Notes: a model not told the origin generated them from the sequence alone. Counted from the stretch's first letter, positions 26,024 through 35,404 are shown. The stretch is DNA of 64,000 nucleotides from Abyssisolibacter fermentans (GCF_001559865.1 NZ_LOHE01000039.1:40540-104539), one strand, 5' to 3'. Numbers and translations are program-made.

Positions 26024-27100
26024 TTACTCCAAATAATTTTTTTCAAATTCATCCAAATCTTTATAATACCTAACCTTAGCATTAATTCTATCATAGTTCT
26101 TTTTATATTCTTCCATTGCATCATCAAATGCTTTTGCCGACAAGATTAAATTATCCACTTTAATATTTTTCATAAGATCTACTTTGTCAATATTGAATTC
26201 GCTATACATCTCGTCATAGAATTGCTGACAACTCGCAGCTGCCATCAACGATAAATAAACATCATTTTTTTGTGCAGCATAATACATTTTATTTTTCCAA
26301 TTAGAAAAGATTTCTTCATAAGAACCATCAATATTAGTTTCTGAGATTTCCTTCTTTGGAGTAACTTTATCTTTCATTTTCTTTGCAAAATCTTTTACTG
26401 CTTGCATTAATGTTGTTGATGTTTCTTTAATCTCTACAACACTCTGTGCTTTGATTAATTTCCAATACACTTCATTAAACCCTATCGGAAGATATTTCAT
26501 CACAGAAATTTCTTCTGGAATTCTTTTAACACCTCTTTTTATATATGCCTTATTATACATATAAACAGCAAACTCAATATTATTTAGCATCCTTGCTACT
26601 GCATATCTGCATTCTCCATATTTATTACTCAGCATTATATCAGCATATTCTTTACTTGCTTCATCAACAAATTTTTCTGCCTTATCATTATCTTTTATTG
26701 AATATTCCGTATTTAGCTTACTAAAAACATTCGATCTAAATTCCATATATCTGTTAATGTACTTTTCATCACTGCAATAAACAATATCTAGCTCAAATAA
26801 TTTTGTAATATAAGGATTATTGTATTCTGCCATTTTCTCTAATTTACTCCATGGAGTACAATATATATCAAAAGCTACATCATCTATAATAAAGCATGAT
26901 GCTATCTTCCAAGCACTATCATCATTAATAACAATACATAAATCCAAGTCAGATTTTTCATGTATGTCGCCCGAATAAAATGAACCTGCAATTCCTATTA
27001 ATGCAATTGCACCTGGACAGACATTTTCTGCCTTTTTGATAACCGCTTTAATTATTCTATCATTTCTTTCTTCTAATTTCTTTTTTATATGCGCTTTCAT
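26024..27100 (-). CDS. nucleotidyltransferase-domain protein
   Basis: A 358-residue protein. The N-terminal nucleotidyltransferase fold shows IGIAGSFYSGDIHEKSDLDL at 35-54: the GS pair at 39-40 and the metal-binding D51 and D53, with CIVIND after. The rest (about 100-358) is mostly helical and Lys/Glu rich, with a SCQQFYDEMYSEFN segment, perhaps a HEPN-like substrate-binding part. Relatives transfer a nucleotide to antibiotics, proteins or RNA; which applies here cannot be read. GGAGGTACAGCT precedes the ATG. Confidence 0.72.
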   Translation of the reverse strand: MKAHIKKKLEERNDRIIKAVIKKAENVCPGAIALIGIAGSFYSGDIHEKSDLDLCIVINDDSAWKIASCFIIDDVAFDIYCTPWSKLEKMAEYNNPYITKLFELDIVYCSDEKYINRYMEFRSNVFSKLNTEYSIKDNDKAEKFVDEASKEYADIMLSNKYGECRYAVARMLNNIEFAVYMYNKAYIKRGVKRIPEEISVMKYLPIGFNEVYWKLIKAQSVVEIKETSTTLMQAVKDFAKKMKDKVTPKKEISETNIDGSYEEIFSNWKNKMYYAAQKNDVYLSLMAAASCQQFYDEMYSEFNIDKVDLMKNIKVDNLILSAKAFDDAMEEYKKNYDRINAKVRYYKDLDEFEKNYLE

Positions 27101-27343
27101 AGCTGTACCTCCAGTAATTCAGGTATATTTTTTCTCCCTTTTATTTTATAATTTATAACCAAAGTAAATCTCCAATGAGATGTTATTCTACCAAATTCTT
27201 TTATGCTAGAAGAAACATTGTCATTTCCCTCGGTTTTTTAAGTAAACTATAGTTTAGTACCCCTTCATATATCAAACTTACTTTATTTAATGTCATATAA
27301 ATCATCTTCCTTATATAAATATATCTATACCAAGACGTAAGAG

Positions 27344-27368
27344 ACCCTCATCTCTATAGGTGGAGGGT
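27344..27368. other. hairpin 3' of the 27396 gene
   Basis: ACCCTC (27344-27349) pairs with GAGGGT (27363-27368) around a 13-base loop. It lies 28 bases beyond a stop codon but lacks a T tract on either strand, so its role as terminator is doubtful. The remainder of the 295-base gap 27101-27395 shows nothing recognisable. Confidence 0.4.
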
Positions 27369-27395
27369 ACCGATTAGATTAAACAAATTAATTGA

Positions 27396-28097
27396 CTATC
27401 TAATAAAAGTATTAAGCATCTTAACTAAAACATCCTCATTTATCTCTATATTGAAAGCTATATGATACAAAATACCTTCTTTGTATGTAAGAATTTCATC
27501 TCCAACAGTATATACTAATGTAATACTATCATCTAGATTATACTTATAATACATATAAGTAAGCGATTCACAAGTAGTATTTTTAAAGTGAATATAACTC
27601 ATATCATCTTTCAATTTTAGAATTTCAACTTCATTTCCAAATAAATCTTCTTTTTGTTTTATGTATTGTTCTTTTAAGTTCTCAAAGTTATCCTTAAAAT
27701 TTCTTACCTCATAAGCAGAAAAAATTATAAAATTTCCTCCATCTTTATGATATTGTATTTGCACATGCTGATATGTTTCATCTTCTGTTTTTCCTTTATT
27801 CTCAACTACATATATTTCTTTACTACTATAATCAAAAATTTTTTTATCTCTTATTGGCATAAAATTAATTTTTTCATATAGATTTCTTGATATTTTTTGT
27901 ATGTTGTTCATATCCTCAACTGGCTTATAATAAAAAAACTTATTATCTTTGCTTCCATACAGAATAAATTCTCCTAATTGTCGAGGACTTGCAAACACAT
28001 CTTCCTTGATTTTCTGTACCTCTTTATTTTTTTGAATAGAAACAACTAGTATAACCATTACTAAAGTCAATATAAAAACAATAAATTTTTTCCTCAT
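27396..28097 (-). CDS. hypothetical protein with N-terminal membrane anchor
   Basis: A 233-residue protein with an uncleaved-looking signal anchor (KKFIVFILTLVMVILVVSI at residues 3-21) and an extracellular domain of alternating strands (HVQIQYHKDGGNFIIFSAYE, SLTYMYYKYNLDDSITLVYT). No cysteine follows the hydrophobic part, so it is not a lipoprotein. The extracytoplasmic fold is not recognised. The start MRKKF is preferred because AAAGG is nine bases upstream. Its promoter region contains a half type A palindrome (28151-28200). Confidence 0.55.
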   Translation of the reverse strand: MRKKFIVFILTLVMVILVVSIQKNKEVQKIKEDVFASPRQLGEFILYGSKDNKFFYYKPVEDMNNIQKISRNLYEKINFMPIRDKKIFDYSSKEIYVVENKGKTEDETYQHVQIQYHKDGGNFIIFSAYEVRNFKDNFENLKEQYIKQKEDLFGNEVEILKLKDDMSYIHFKNTTCESLTYMYYKYNLDDSITLVYTVGDEILTYKEGILYHIAFNIEINEDVLVKMLNTFIR

Positions 28098-28150
28098 TAT
28101 TTTCATCCTTTCACCCTGTCCACTAATTAAGTTGAATAAATATCTTATAA

Positions 28151-28200
28151 CATTAGGATTTACGAACCCATCTACTTAATCATTTTATCCTCTGCCATCT
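28151..28200. repeat. type A fragment beginning at the palindrome centre
   Basis: CATTAGGATTTACGAACCC keeps half of the palindrome centre (ATTAG) and the right arm start; then CTACTTAATCATTTTATCC. The left arm is replaced by the 5' flank of the gene at 27396, with the breakpoint at the TAATATTAG centre. Confidence 0.6.
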
Positions 28201-28219
28201 CTTTTGTTTCAATGTTCAG

Positions 28220-28825
28220 TTAAGGTATTTCAATTGATATACTATCAGTTTCGAGTATCTTTATGCCATTTTTTTTATCACAGCCTACCGCAATCATGAT
28301 ATTGAATTTCTCTAATTGCTGTATTGCATTTTCATCTGGAACTAAATCAATCACAACAGTTCCTGTACCACCTCCTGTCGGTATATAACTATGATCTCTT
28401 CCTATTTCTATAAACTTGTGCCATTCATATAACTCAGAATCAGTAGTATGCCATGTCGTTACATACTCCGCAGGTAATGCTTGAGCTTTGTTTTCAGGAT
28501 AGCTGCTTATTATGTTGGAAACATTCCACTTTTTAGGAATATAGAAAACAACTCCACCCCAATCATCAGGGTCTACCTCAATCCAAGCAACAATATGTAT
28601 ATGTTCAGGAATTTCCTCAGTACCTTCTATAAATATCGTTCCTTTTACCGACGTATTCATTTTCGTAGAATCGGAATTTACTCTAAAATCTTTAATCTGG
28701 ATTATATTTTCATTGACTATTGTCTTATCAGAAGTTTTTTTATTTTGATGACAGCTAGAAAAAAGTATAGAAACCACTATTGTGATTAATAAGGCAAGCG
28801 GTATATATATGGCTTTTTTTTTCAT
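28220..28825 (-). CDS. putative lipoprotein, hypothetical
   Basis: A 201-residue protein with a lipoprotein signal (PLALLITIVVSILFSSC, lipobox Cys25). The mature part (IIQIKDFRVNSDSTKMNTSV, VVFYIPKKWNVSNIISSYPE) looks like a beta-sandwich with no enzyme motif; the C-terminus GCDKKNGIKILETDSISIEI fits. It is expected on the outer face of the membrane. AGGGAGGTAAAT precedes the ATG. It is 110 bases from its neighbour, without repeat between. Unknown function. Confidence 0.6.
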   Translation of the reverse strand: MKKKAIYIPLALLITIVVSILFSSCHQNKKTSDKTIVNENIIQIKDFRVNSDSTKMNTSVKGTIFIEGTEEIPEHIHIVAWIEVDPDDWGGVVFYIPKKWNVSNIISSYPENKAQALPAEYVTTWHTTDSELYEWHKFIEIGRDHSYIPTGGGTGTVVIDLVPDENAIQQLEKFNIMIAVGCDKKNGIKILETDSISIEIP

Positions 28826-29033
28826 ATTTACCTCCCTATTATAAGTAGAACATTGTATATACTCATATTATATATTAACTTCGTTTTTTGTGTTAGTTTA
28901 TTTGATATTCTCCATTCTCATAAGAAAGTGGAGTTTCTTTCAAAATATCTTTGAATTATATGCCATATACGAGAAAACTTATCAAAAAGAGCCATGATTA
29001 ATGATTTGCTAAATGTAATGTAAAGATTACTAC

Positions 29034-29564
29034 TTATCGTGTTGTTTTGGGTATCATTATTGTTTTAACTACAAATGCATATTCGTATTCATAGTTATCC
29101 CATTCACAACTCAATCTTAACCCCCTGTATTTATACCCTCTCAAATCCGATTCTAATAACTCTGCAGAAGTTCTTCCGAGTTTAAATGAATAAACATTGC
29201 CATCAGATTGTATTTCTCTATAATCCGCTTCACCAAACTTATTTGTACCATCAAGCTCATGTATATAATGGTCATATAGAGTGATCCTTTTAGGTGGTAT
29301 GTTGTTGAACTCTATCTCTATAGTTTCATCCGCTTTGACTAGAACAAGTTCCGATTGTTCGTCTAAAAGCATCTTGAAAATGTTAGCTATTTTTTCGTTG
29401 TCGTTAAGATTATCTTTTTCAATTATTGTCTTATGATATCCAATTGTTTTACTACTACCTGTTATCGTCACATCTGATATATCAAGCCTTCCTTCGCTTT
29501 GGCACCCAAAAAATGAAATAATCGCAGTCAAAAAAAATAAAATAATTAACATCCTCTTAAACAT
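29034..29564 (-). CDS. putative lipoprotein, hypothetical
   Basis: A 176-residue lipoprotein: MFKRMLIILFFLTAIISFFG ends at lipobox Cys21. The mature chain has GSSKTIGYHKTIIEKDNLND followed by EKIANIFKMLLDEQ and a beta-rich second half (ITLYDHYIHELDG, YKYRGLRLSCEWDNYEYEY). No catalytic residues stand out. The start is placed at MFKRML because GGGGGATGG lies eight bases before it. The 208 bases upstream of the previous gene contain only AT-rich sequence. Confidence 0.6.
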   Translation of the reverse strand: MFKRMLIILFFLTAIISFFGCQSEGRLDISDVTITGSSKTIGYHKTIIEKDNLNDNEKIANIFKMLLDEQSELVLVKADETIEIEFNNIPPKRITLYDHYIHELDGTNKFGEADYREIQSDGNVYSFKLGRTSAELLESDLRGYKYRGLRLSCEWDNYEYEYAFVVKTIMIPKTTR

Positions 29565-29784
29565 AGCCATCCCCCTTCGGCCATCACCAATATAAATATA
29601 CATCTGACATCATTTCTACAACACCTATTATCTGTAAATTTGTATAGTTATATTTTAACATATTGTTCATTTATTTTTAATGGGCATTTTTGTAGTTTAA
29701 ACTTTTTTATAATCAAAAGTGCCGGTAAACTTCGTAAAAACAGTCTATTTTTGCACAATCTACCTTTTCAGTGGTTGTTCAACT

Positions 29785-30303
29785 TTAATCCAACACTTTC
29801 AGTTGTTTTCTATAAATGTAATTTTCATGATCATCTTTAATTTCAGTTTTACCAAAACCGTTAGTTTTCCAGAAGTTCTCGTTGCGATGATTAGACACAT
29901 TTAAATTAATATATACTGCTCCTTTACGAATAATTTCTTGCTCCAGTAATTCAAATGCTTCTTTCCCAAAACCATTATTTCTATATCCTTTATGAATACA
30001 GTAATCAAGAATAAAGCATTTCCCATCCTCAGAATTATAAATTACAAAATCTACAAATCCTACATTAATATTTTCTTGATAAAAAAATATAATGTAGAGC
30101 GGATCAATAGAACGCTTATATAGATTCATAATGTGATTTTTGTAATTATCCGAAAAAAACCATTCAATACCTTCTTTGGTTAGGGAAGCTCCATATTCAA
30201 TATTAGGAATGATATCCTCCAGCATATATTCATTTCGTTTCTTCCAAAAATAATCTATATCTTCTATCGTTTCTACATACTCAAATTTAAGTTTATTTTT
30301 CAT
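29785..30303 (-). CDS. GNAT N-acetyltransferase
   Basis: A 172-residue acetyltransferase. The CoA loop KGYRNNGFGKEA (RNNGFG at 108-113) is followed by YINLNVSNHRNENFWKTNGF. GGAGGATGAGAAGG just upstream of MKNKLK sets the start. The outer open frame runs 23 codons further into the type A repeat, where SHTQNLK is the recombinase remnant read in another frame, so those codons are excluded. Substrate unknown. Confidence 0.86.
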   Translation of the reverse strand: MKNKLKFEYVETIEDIDYFWKKRNEYMLEDIIPNIEYGASLTKEGIEWFFSDNYKNHIMNLYKRSIDPLYIIFFYQENINVGFVDFVIYNSEDGKCFILDYCIHKGYRNNGFGKEAFELLEQEIIRKGAVYINLNVSNHRNENFWKTNGFGKTEIKDDHENYIYRKQLKVLD

Positions 30304-30344
30304 CCTTCTCATCCTCCAAGTATATAAATGATTTCTATTACACT

Positions 30345-30446
30345 TTAAGTTCTGTGTATGGCTTATCATCATGCTTAGGCATTATTAATTATCTTTATAT
30401 TAACACTTGTCACTAAAATCAGAACCGTCCCTAGAGGTGTTATAAC
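30345..30446. repeat. type A element, gene-proximal half
   Basis: TTCTGTGTATGGCTTATCATC, GCTTAGGCATTATTAATTATC and CAGAACCGTCCCTAGAGGTG are the right half of type A; the recombinase LLGHSS part and the palindrome are absent. It ends two bases before the stop of the kinase-like gene at 30449. Confidence 0.7.
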
Positions 30447-30448
30447 TA

Positions 30449-31399
30449 TCAAATACTTAACTGCTCTTTACCCTTCAATATAATATTAGCTAAAATCTCT
30501 GCATTTTTATAATAATAAGTAAAACATTCATCTCTTTCAATAGATTTATCGTTCAATTCATTTTCTATAAACTCAATACACTCATTTAGGCATGAAAGTA
30601 TTACATCCCATATGAATTGTTTGTAATCAGGTTTATATATCAATTTATCATAAACATCTCTCAGGAAAATCGTTCGATATTCATCCGTCATATAAAATGG
30701 AAATGGAAAAAACTTTTCTGAACCATGTGCTATTAAGCGTGCAACATCCAACGAATATGGCATAATACCTGCAAAAGTCCAATTTATTAAAATAATGCCC
30801 TCATCACTTTTTATTGCATTGCACTGCAAAAAATCTCCATTACATAAAGTACGCGGACATACTAACTGTCTGTCTAAAAAAATACGATAAGCGGAAGCTA
30901 ATGTTAACTCGTTTTTAAGACATTCTCCCCTTTTATTTATTCTTGTCCAGTATCTTTCAAAACGGTTGTCTAGCTTATTTTCTTTAAAGTCACCTTCCTG
31001 CCAGTATTGATTAAAAATACGAGAAAGACTGTCAGCACATCCATAAGCCATGTCTTTATTAAACATTCGCAAATCCGTTCCAGCAATATATTCAATTAAT
31101 ATCCACTTTATATTATTAACGCAAGTCCATCCTTCCAGTTTTGGCACAGGTAAGTTTTTATCTGCAAGAAAATTTTCATAAACTTCTATCTCTTTGTCAT
31201 CAGACTTTTTTAGAATGTATGTCTGCTTATCTACTGTTATTTTATAAACATTATAAGTCCTATCAACACCTTCTCCATTATCGTGAAAACGTTCAATATA
31301 TATTTGTCCTGCAAGTCCAGGTTTAATTGTTCCCAAAACTGTTTTTAGCATACTTATATGATTTTTATCTGTGATTGTTTCTGTATATACACCTTTCAT
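30449..31399 (-). CDS. aminoglycoside phosphotransferase-fold protein, degenerate active site
   Basis: A 316-residue protein with the APH/choline-kinase fold: an N-lobe with YILKKSDDKEIEVYENFL, a hinge WILIEYIAGTDL, and the catalytic-loop region TLCNGDFLQCNA at 185-195. The usual HGD is NGD here, the Mg-binding Asn is displaced (QCN), and the D-F-D/E motif is INWTFAG (205-211), so the second metal Asp is missing. It is probably not an ordinary kinase and may be a binding protein. GGAGATATTC precedes the ATG. Length is normal, so decay or repurposing rather than truncation. Confidence 0.72.
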   Translation of the reverse strand: MKGVYTETITDKNHISMLKTVLGTIKPGLAGQIYIERFHDNGEGVDRTYNVYKITVDKQTYILKKSDDKEIEVYENFLADKNLPVPKLEGWTCVNNIKWILIEYIAGTDLRMFNKDMAYGCADSLSRIFNQYWQEGDFKENKLDNRFERYWTRINKRGECLKNELTLASAYRIFLDRQLVCPRTLCNGDFLQCNAIKSDEGIILINWTFAGIMPYSLDVARLIAHGSEKFFPFPFYMTDEYRTIFLRDVYDKLIYKPDYKQFIWDVILSCLNECIEFIENELNDKSIERDECFTYYYKNAEILANIILKGKEQLSI

Positions 31400-31511
31400 T
31401 GAATATCTCCTTTATGATATATTATTATTATTTAATCAGTAAACACTATATTACAATGCATATTAGAAAAAACAATTTAAAACCTTCTTTCAATCGCTCT
31501 CTTTCTTCAAA

Positions 31512-31758
31512 GTTACGCATAACTCTTGCATTTACGAGCCAAAGTTCGTAAAATTCTCCTTAGTAGAACTCCACCTACTTCATCATTTTATCCAATGGCC
31601 TTTGTATATTTGTAAGACTATCCTTTGTAACATGTGTATATATCTCCGTAGTTTTTAGATTTGAACATCATCATACTTAGATGCTATTAATTATCGTTAT
31701 ATCGACATACTCGTCACATAAATTAGAAATGTCCACAGTGGATGCGTGCCATAACATT
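31512..31758. repeat. type A element with one palindrome arm
   Basis: AACTCTTGCATTTACGAGCC, AAAGTTCGTAAAATTCTCC, ATATTTGTAAGACTATCC, GTGTATATATCTCCGTAG, then a deletion that fuses ATTTGAACATCATCATACTT with the gene-proximal half ending GTCCACAGTGGATG. The LLGHSS codons are lost in this copy. It occupies most of the 367 bases between 31400 and 31766. Confidence 0.75.
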
Positions 31759-31766
31759 CATTATTA

Positions 31767-32528
31767 TCATATTTCTTTTCCAACAATAGCCATATATATT
31801 ACAAATTCATTATCACCATCAACTTTAACTATTTTGTCAATTGTCCTTTGTTTATACGCTGAAATGGCACAACACCCACAACTTATTGCTTCTGATGCTA
31901 AATATAGATTTTGACATGCATGTCCAGCTTCTATTGCAATCATCTTGTGAGATACAATATAATATCTATATTCCATTTTATATGGCATTGCTGTCCAAAT
32001 AAATGTAATCGCACTATTATACATCTGATTAAACATTGCTTTATCTATTTTTTCAACTAAATTTGATTTTGAGTCTATTAATACTAACTCCTTATTATCA
32101 GGTAAATATAAATACAAACCTTCTTGTATGTCCTCTACCCTATTAATAAACATGTATGTATTTAAACAATATTTTCCTCCCGCAGATGGTATAGTCCTAT
32201 GCAAGTAACCATCCTTGTGTTCATTAACTCCACATGTTTCCCATATTAAATATGATAGTTCTTTAAACGATAAGAATTTATTACTAAAATCTCGCGTACT
32301 CTTCCTTCTTTCTATACATTCAGAAAGTGTTTTCTTACTAATTAGATTCAACCCTTCTAGGTCTAATTTTATTCTCATATTCTTATCATTTAAACTCTTT
32401 TTTAAACCTTGAAACTCTATCCCCAAACCCTCATCTGACTTTTTAGGATTCCATAAGTTCCAATCAGGTTTCAGCATATTTCTTCCGTTTTCAATCAAAG
32501 AGTCCAAATATTCTTTTGTTATTCTCAT
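31767..32528 (-). CDS. SagB-type nitroreductase-family flavoprotein
   Basis: A 253-residue flavin-dependent oxidoreductase of the nitroreductase fold. ERRKSTRDFSNKFLSFKELS is the conserved FMN-contact start, PSAGGKYCLNTYMFIN the PSAGARYPL-type block, and HKMIAIEAGHACQNLYLASE the FMN-binding helix. The gene belongs to the SagB/ThcOx dehydrogenase subgroup, which in other organisms oxidises azoline rings in peptides; no precursor peptide, cyclodehydratase or exporter is adjacent, so a general nitroreductase role is as likely. AAAGGAAGTAAAAAT precedes the ATG. Confidence 0.85.
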   Translation of the reverse strand: MRITKEYLDSLIENGRNMLKPDWNLWNPKKSDEGLGIEFQGLKKSLNDKNMRIKLDLEGLNLISKKTLSECIERRKSTRDFSNKFLSFKELSYLIWETCGVNEHKDGYLHRTIPSAGGKYCLNTYMFINRVEDIQEGLYLYLPDNKELVLIDSKSNLVEKIDKAMFNQMYNSAITFIWTAMPYKMEYRYYIVSHKMIAIEAGHACQNLYLASEAISCGCCAISAYKQRTIDKIVKVDGDNEFVIYMAIVGKEI

Positions 32529-32569
32529 ATTTTTACTTCCTTTCTATAGAATAGTGTTTGATTTTAGCT

Positions 32570-32622
32570 AACTCTTGCTTTCACGAACCAAAGTTCGTGA
32601 ATACTACTAATATTAGTAGATT
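32570..32622. repeat. type A palindrome half fused to a gene end
   Basis: AACTCTTGCTTTCACGAACC, AAAGTTCGTGAATAC and the centre TACTAATATTAGTAG run straight into the coding sequence of the gene at 32613, whose stop codon TAA lies inside the centre. The right arm of the palindrome is replaced by the gene. Confidence 0.8.
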
Positions 32623-33467
32623 ATATAACCTATATCTTTACCTGTTAATTCTATTGATGTCCCATCCATATAATCTATTTCAATTTTTTCTATAGTTACA
32701 CTTTTTATAGTACTATTATACCATGCACACTCCCAATAAGTATTTGTACCAAACCATTTACCAGCTTTAATAGGTCCTGTTTCTTGACCTCTGAAAACTG
32801 TTGTCCCTCTAATCTCACAAGACACTTTATCTTTAACTGCATTATATGCTACTACATCGAAGTATATATATTTTATTTCTTTTTTAGATTTGTTTTGACC
32901 TTTTATATATAAATCTACACCACCTGCACTATTAGGCTTACTTGGATAAACAGAAGATATTCTAAGTATACCTCTTGCTTTTTCTTTAGCTGTTTTTTCA
33001 GCTTCAATTCTTTTTCTTTCTTCTTCCTCTTCAATTTTCTGTTTTTCCTTTTCTTCAATAACTTTTATCTGCTTAATAATTTCATTAGCTTTATTAGTTT
33101 CTTCTTTTTCAGGGTGATACTTTAATAATACTTCATATAATGATTTCACTTCACTATATTTTTTTTGTTTAAAAGCATTTTTAATCTCTGCTAAAAGTTT
33201 AGGTGCCCCATTTTCATATTTATCAACTAAATCTAATAGCTTCTTATTTTCTTTCTTTAACTGTTCTACCTCATCTTTTAATATACTATTTTCTTTTGTT
33301 AATTTACTTTTCGTATTCACATTTTCATTTTTTAAATTATCAACTTGTAATGTGTATTCAATAACTTGATTACTTTTTGAGTTCAAATTTATAATTAAAT
33401 ATATTATTAATATTGCTATAACCAAAAAAGAACAAATAATAATAGTTTTATGTTTTTTATTAATCAT
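32613..33467 (-). CDS. membrane-anchored coiled-coil protein with C-terminal beta domain
   Basis: A 284-residue protein: cytoplasmic MINKKHKT, a membrane anchor (IIICSFLVIAILIIYLIINL), an extracellular coiled coil (residues 40-90, LKKENKKLLDLV), a TPR-like or linker helix pair (KKYSEVKSLYEVLLKYHP), a second charged coiled coil (EKEKQKIEEEEERKRIEAEK), and a beta domain from about 168 (DUF5780-like, YIYFDVVAYNAVKDKVSC). The stop codon falls within the type A palindrome centre. AAAGGAGGAATCTATT precedes the ATG. A surface or envelope role is plausible; partner unknown. Confidence 0.62.
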   Translation of the reverse strand: MINKKHKTIIICSFLVIAILIIYLIINLNSKSNQVIEYTLQVDNLKNENVNTKSKLTKENSILKDEVEQLKKENKKLLDLVDKYENGAPKLLAEIKNAFKQKKYSEVKSLYEVLLKYHPEKEETNKANEIIKQIKVIEEKEKQKIEEEEERKRIEAEKTAKEKARGILRISSVYPSKPNSAGGVDLYIKGQNKSKKEIKYIYFDVVAYNAVKDKVSCEIRGTTVFRGQETGPIKAGKWFGTNTYWECAWYNSTIKSVTIEKIEIDYMDGTSIELTGKDIGYIIY

Positions 33468-33555
33468 AATAGATTCCTCCTTTACCTATGTTCTAATTTA
33501 AACTAAATTTTAGCTTTGCACCCCAACTACTATCGTTAATAAACTCTAATTTAAA

Positions 33556-33604
33556 AGGAACCGTCAGGACATTCGTCACACAAATCTAAACCATCCCTAG
33601 TTAT
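33556..33604. repeat. type A gene-proximal end, fragment
   Basis: GACATTCGTCACACAAATCT followed by AAACCATCCCTAGT matches the end block that normally reads GACGCACACGTCACCC...CCGTCCCCAGT. It stops 8 bases before the stop codon of the gene at 33612. Confidence 0.55.
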
Positions 33605-33611
33605 TTGAGTG

Positions 33612-35291
33612 TTAATATTTACTTTTAAATTCAAAATAATCTTTTAACCTTGAATTACAAATAATAAGACTCAATACATTATCTCTACATAATAAGGTAT
33701 ACTCTCTATCATTCGCATATTCTGTTGTAGGTACAATTAAATCATTAGATAGTTTATTAATAAGACTAATAGTTTCGTCTCTATCCATTAGCATGTTATC
33801 AGCTTGTATTAATGAAGCTATATATGGTACTATTTCATTCCAATCCTTTTTATCTGCCTCTTTAACAGTTAAAAATAATTGTTGGATGTTCATATTTAAA
33901 TCGAACATACATGTTAATTCAATGTGTTCTTCATCATCTAGGTAAGTTGAAAAAAAACATGATTCTTCTACACTCAGTTTATTTTTCATTGCTATGCCAT
34001 TGTTAGAGGAACTAATATAAAGATTTTCAAAAAATAATTGGGGATCGGTATGAAGTACAGGTAATACTGTGAATGATTCCATATTATATAAATCACTATA
34101 TGGACTATTAATATTTATTGATGGTTTAAAGTAATGTATAGTTGAGTAAGCAAAGGCAACTATCATAGCTATTATTAATGAAATCGTTATAGCTTTAGAT
34201 TTAATACATAATTTACCCTTAAGATAAATATTATTTATTGGATAAGAAATAGATGGAACACTATTTATTTGTTCTACAAAAATTTTTTCTTTTTTATTTA
34301 ATGCTTGTCCTCTCTTCATTCTATTAAGTTTATTTTGAATATCAGGTATATTCCTTACCTGAATTATCTGTTGATATAAATTTATTAACATTAATTCTCC
34401 ATAACTCTTATATTTTTTTTCATAAAATTTCAAATGATTTAAGTTAGTTTCTATATTTTCCATATTACTTATTGCCATATTTATTTCAGATATATTAAAT
34501 CTTAATTTATAAATCTTTAAATGCGTTTTTGATATGTAATATTCTATATTTGTAATAAATAATAACGTTTGATTATTTGCTTTAGCTTTCAATTTTAATT
34601 CTGATATTAATTTTAAAATATCATCAAGATAAGTAGCTTCATCGGTTATAATATTTGCTTTAAACAACAAGTTAATTCTTGACATCGTATAATTATTATA
34701 GCTAATAAAATCTAAATATTGAAGTGACGATGCAGTTATGTCATTAATTCTTTTTAATGCTATTTCAAAATTTTCAATATCTGTTTGGTTTTTTCTTTTC
34801 TCATATAGTAATAAATAACTTTCCGCTACCATAAAATTGCAATTGAATTCAATTTCTTTTGCACAGTTATCTATATCTTCCATATATAGCTTGATTTCTG
34901 TAAGGTTTGCTTCTAGCTGATATGTTGTGGTACTAGTCATTTCTTTAATTTGATAGTAATTGATAAGAATCTTATAAAAATCATAAACTTTCTTTTTTTT
35001 GCTATTTGATGTATTATACCTCTTGTTTATTATTCTATTTGCTTCAGTAAATTGTTTATTTCTTATTAAATTGGATAAATTATTTTTCTTATCTAATATC
35101 GAATTAATAAACACAATACATATCTTTATTAATATCCAACCGATAATTGGTGTTATAGTTATAGCAAATATCTTTAAAATTTTTATCATTATCACGGAAT
35201 CCGAGTAAAACCCCAAAGCTATAAACATACTAATATACACTACTTTAAGTAATTTTGATATTTTTGATTTTTTTCTATTTTGTGATGCCAT
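33612..35291 (-). CDS. large hypothetical membrane protein with helical repeats
   Basis: A 559-residue protein. Two membrane helices near the N-terminus (about 15-35 and 40-63), then a long helical region resembling TPR-type repeats (LIRNKQFTEANRIINKRY, AESYLLLYEKRKNQTDIENF, YYISKTHLKIYKLRF), a third membrane segment at 367-387 (AITISLIIAMIVAFAYS), and an extracytoplasmic domain of about 170 residues. No enzymatic motif. GAGAGGATATTAATA precedes the ATG. Its size is unusual for this array, where most genes are under 300 codons. Function unknown. Confidence 0.55.
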   Translation of the reverse strand: MASQNRKKSKISKLLKVVYISMFIALGFYSDSVIMIKILKIFAITITPIIGWILIKICIVFINSILDKKNNLSNLIRNKQFTEANRIINKRYNTSNSKKKKVYDFYKILINYYQIKEMTSTTTYQLEANLTEIKLYMEDIDNCAKEIEFNCNFMVAESYLLLYEKRKNQTDIENFEIALKRINDITASSLQYLDFISYNNYTMSRINLLFKANIITDEATYLDDILKLISELKLKAKANNQTLLFITNIEYYISKTHLKIYKLRFNISEINMAISNMENIETNLNHLKFYEKKYKSYGELMLINLYQQIIQVRNIPDIQNKLNRMKRGQALNKKEKIFVEQINSVPSISYPINNIYLKGKLCIKSKAITISLIIAMIVAFAYSTIHYFKPSININSPYSDLYNMESFTVLPVLHTDPQLFFENLYISSSNNGIAMKNKLSVEESCFFSTYLDDEEHIELTCMFDLNMNIQQLFLTVKEADKKDWNEIVPYIASLIQADNMLMDRDETISLINKLSNDLIVPTTEYANDREYTLLCRDNVLSLIICNSRLKDYFEFKSKY

Positions 35292-35311
35292 TATTAATAT
35301 CCTCTCTTTAT

Positions 35312-35402
35312 ATCTTGTGTATGACTTATCTTCATGTTTAGAAACTATTAATTATCATTATATTGACACACACTCATTCAAATCAAAACTGTCCCAGTGG
35401 AT
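35312..35402. repeat. type A element, gene-proximal half
   Basis: CTTGTGTATGACTTATCTTC, TGTTTAGAAACTATTAATT, ATTGACACACACTCATTC and AACTGTCCCAGTGGATG correspond block by block to the right half of full copies. It ends three bases before the stop of the next gene. Confidence 0.7.
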
Positions 35403-35404
35403 GC

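Noticed and set aside
31767..32528. Azoline peptide (RiPP) gene cluster around the SagB-type protein
   Set aside because: No precursor peptide, YcaO/cyclodehydratase or dedicated transporter nearby.
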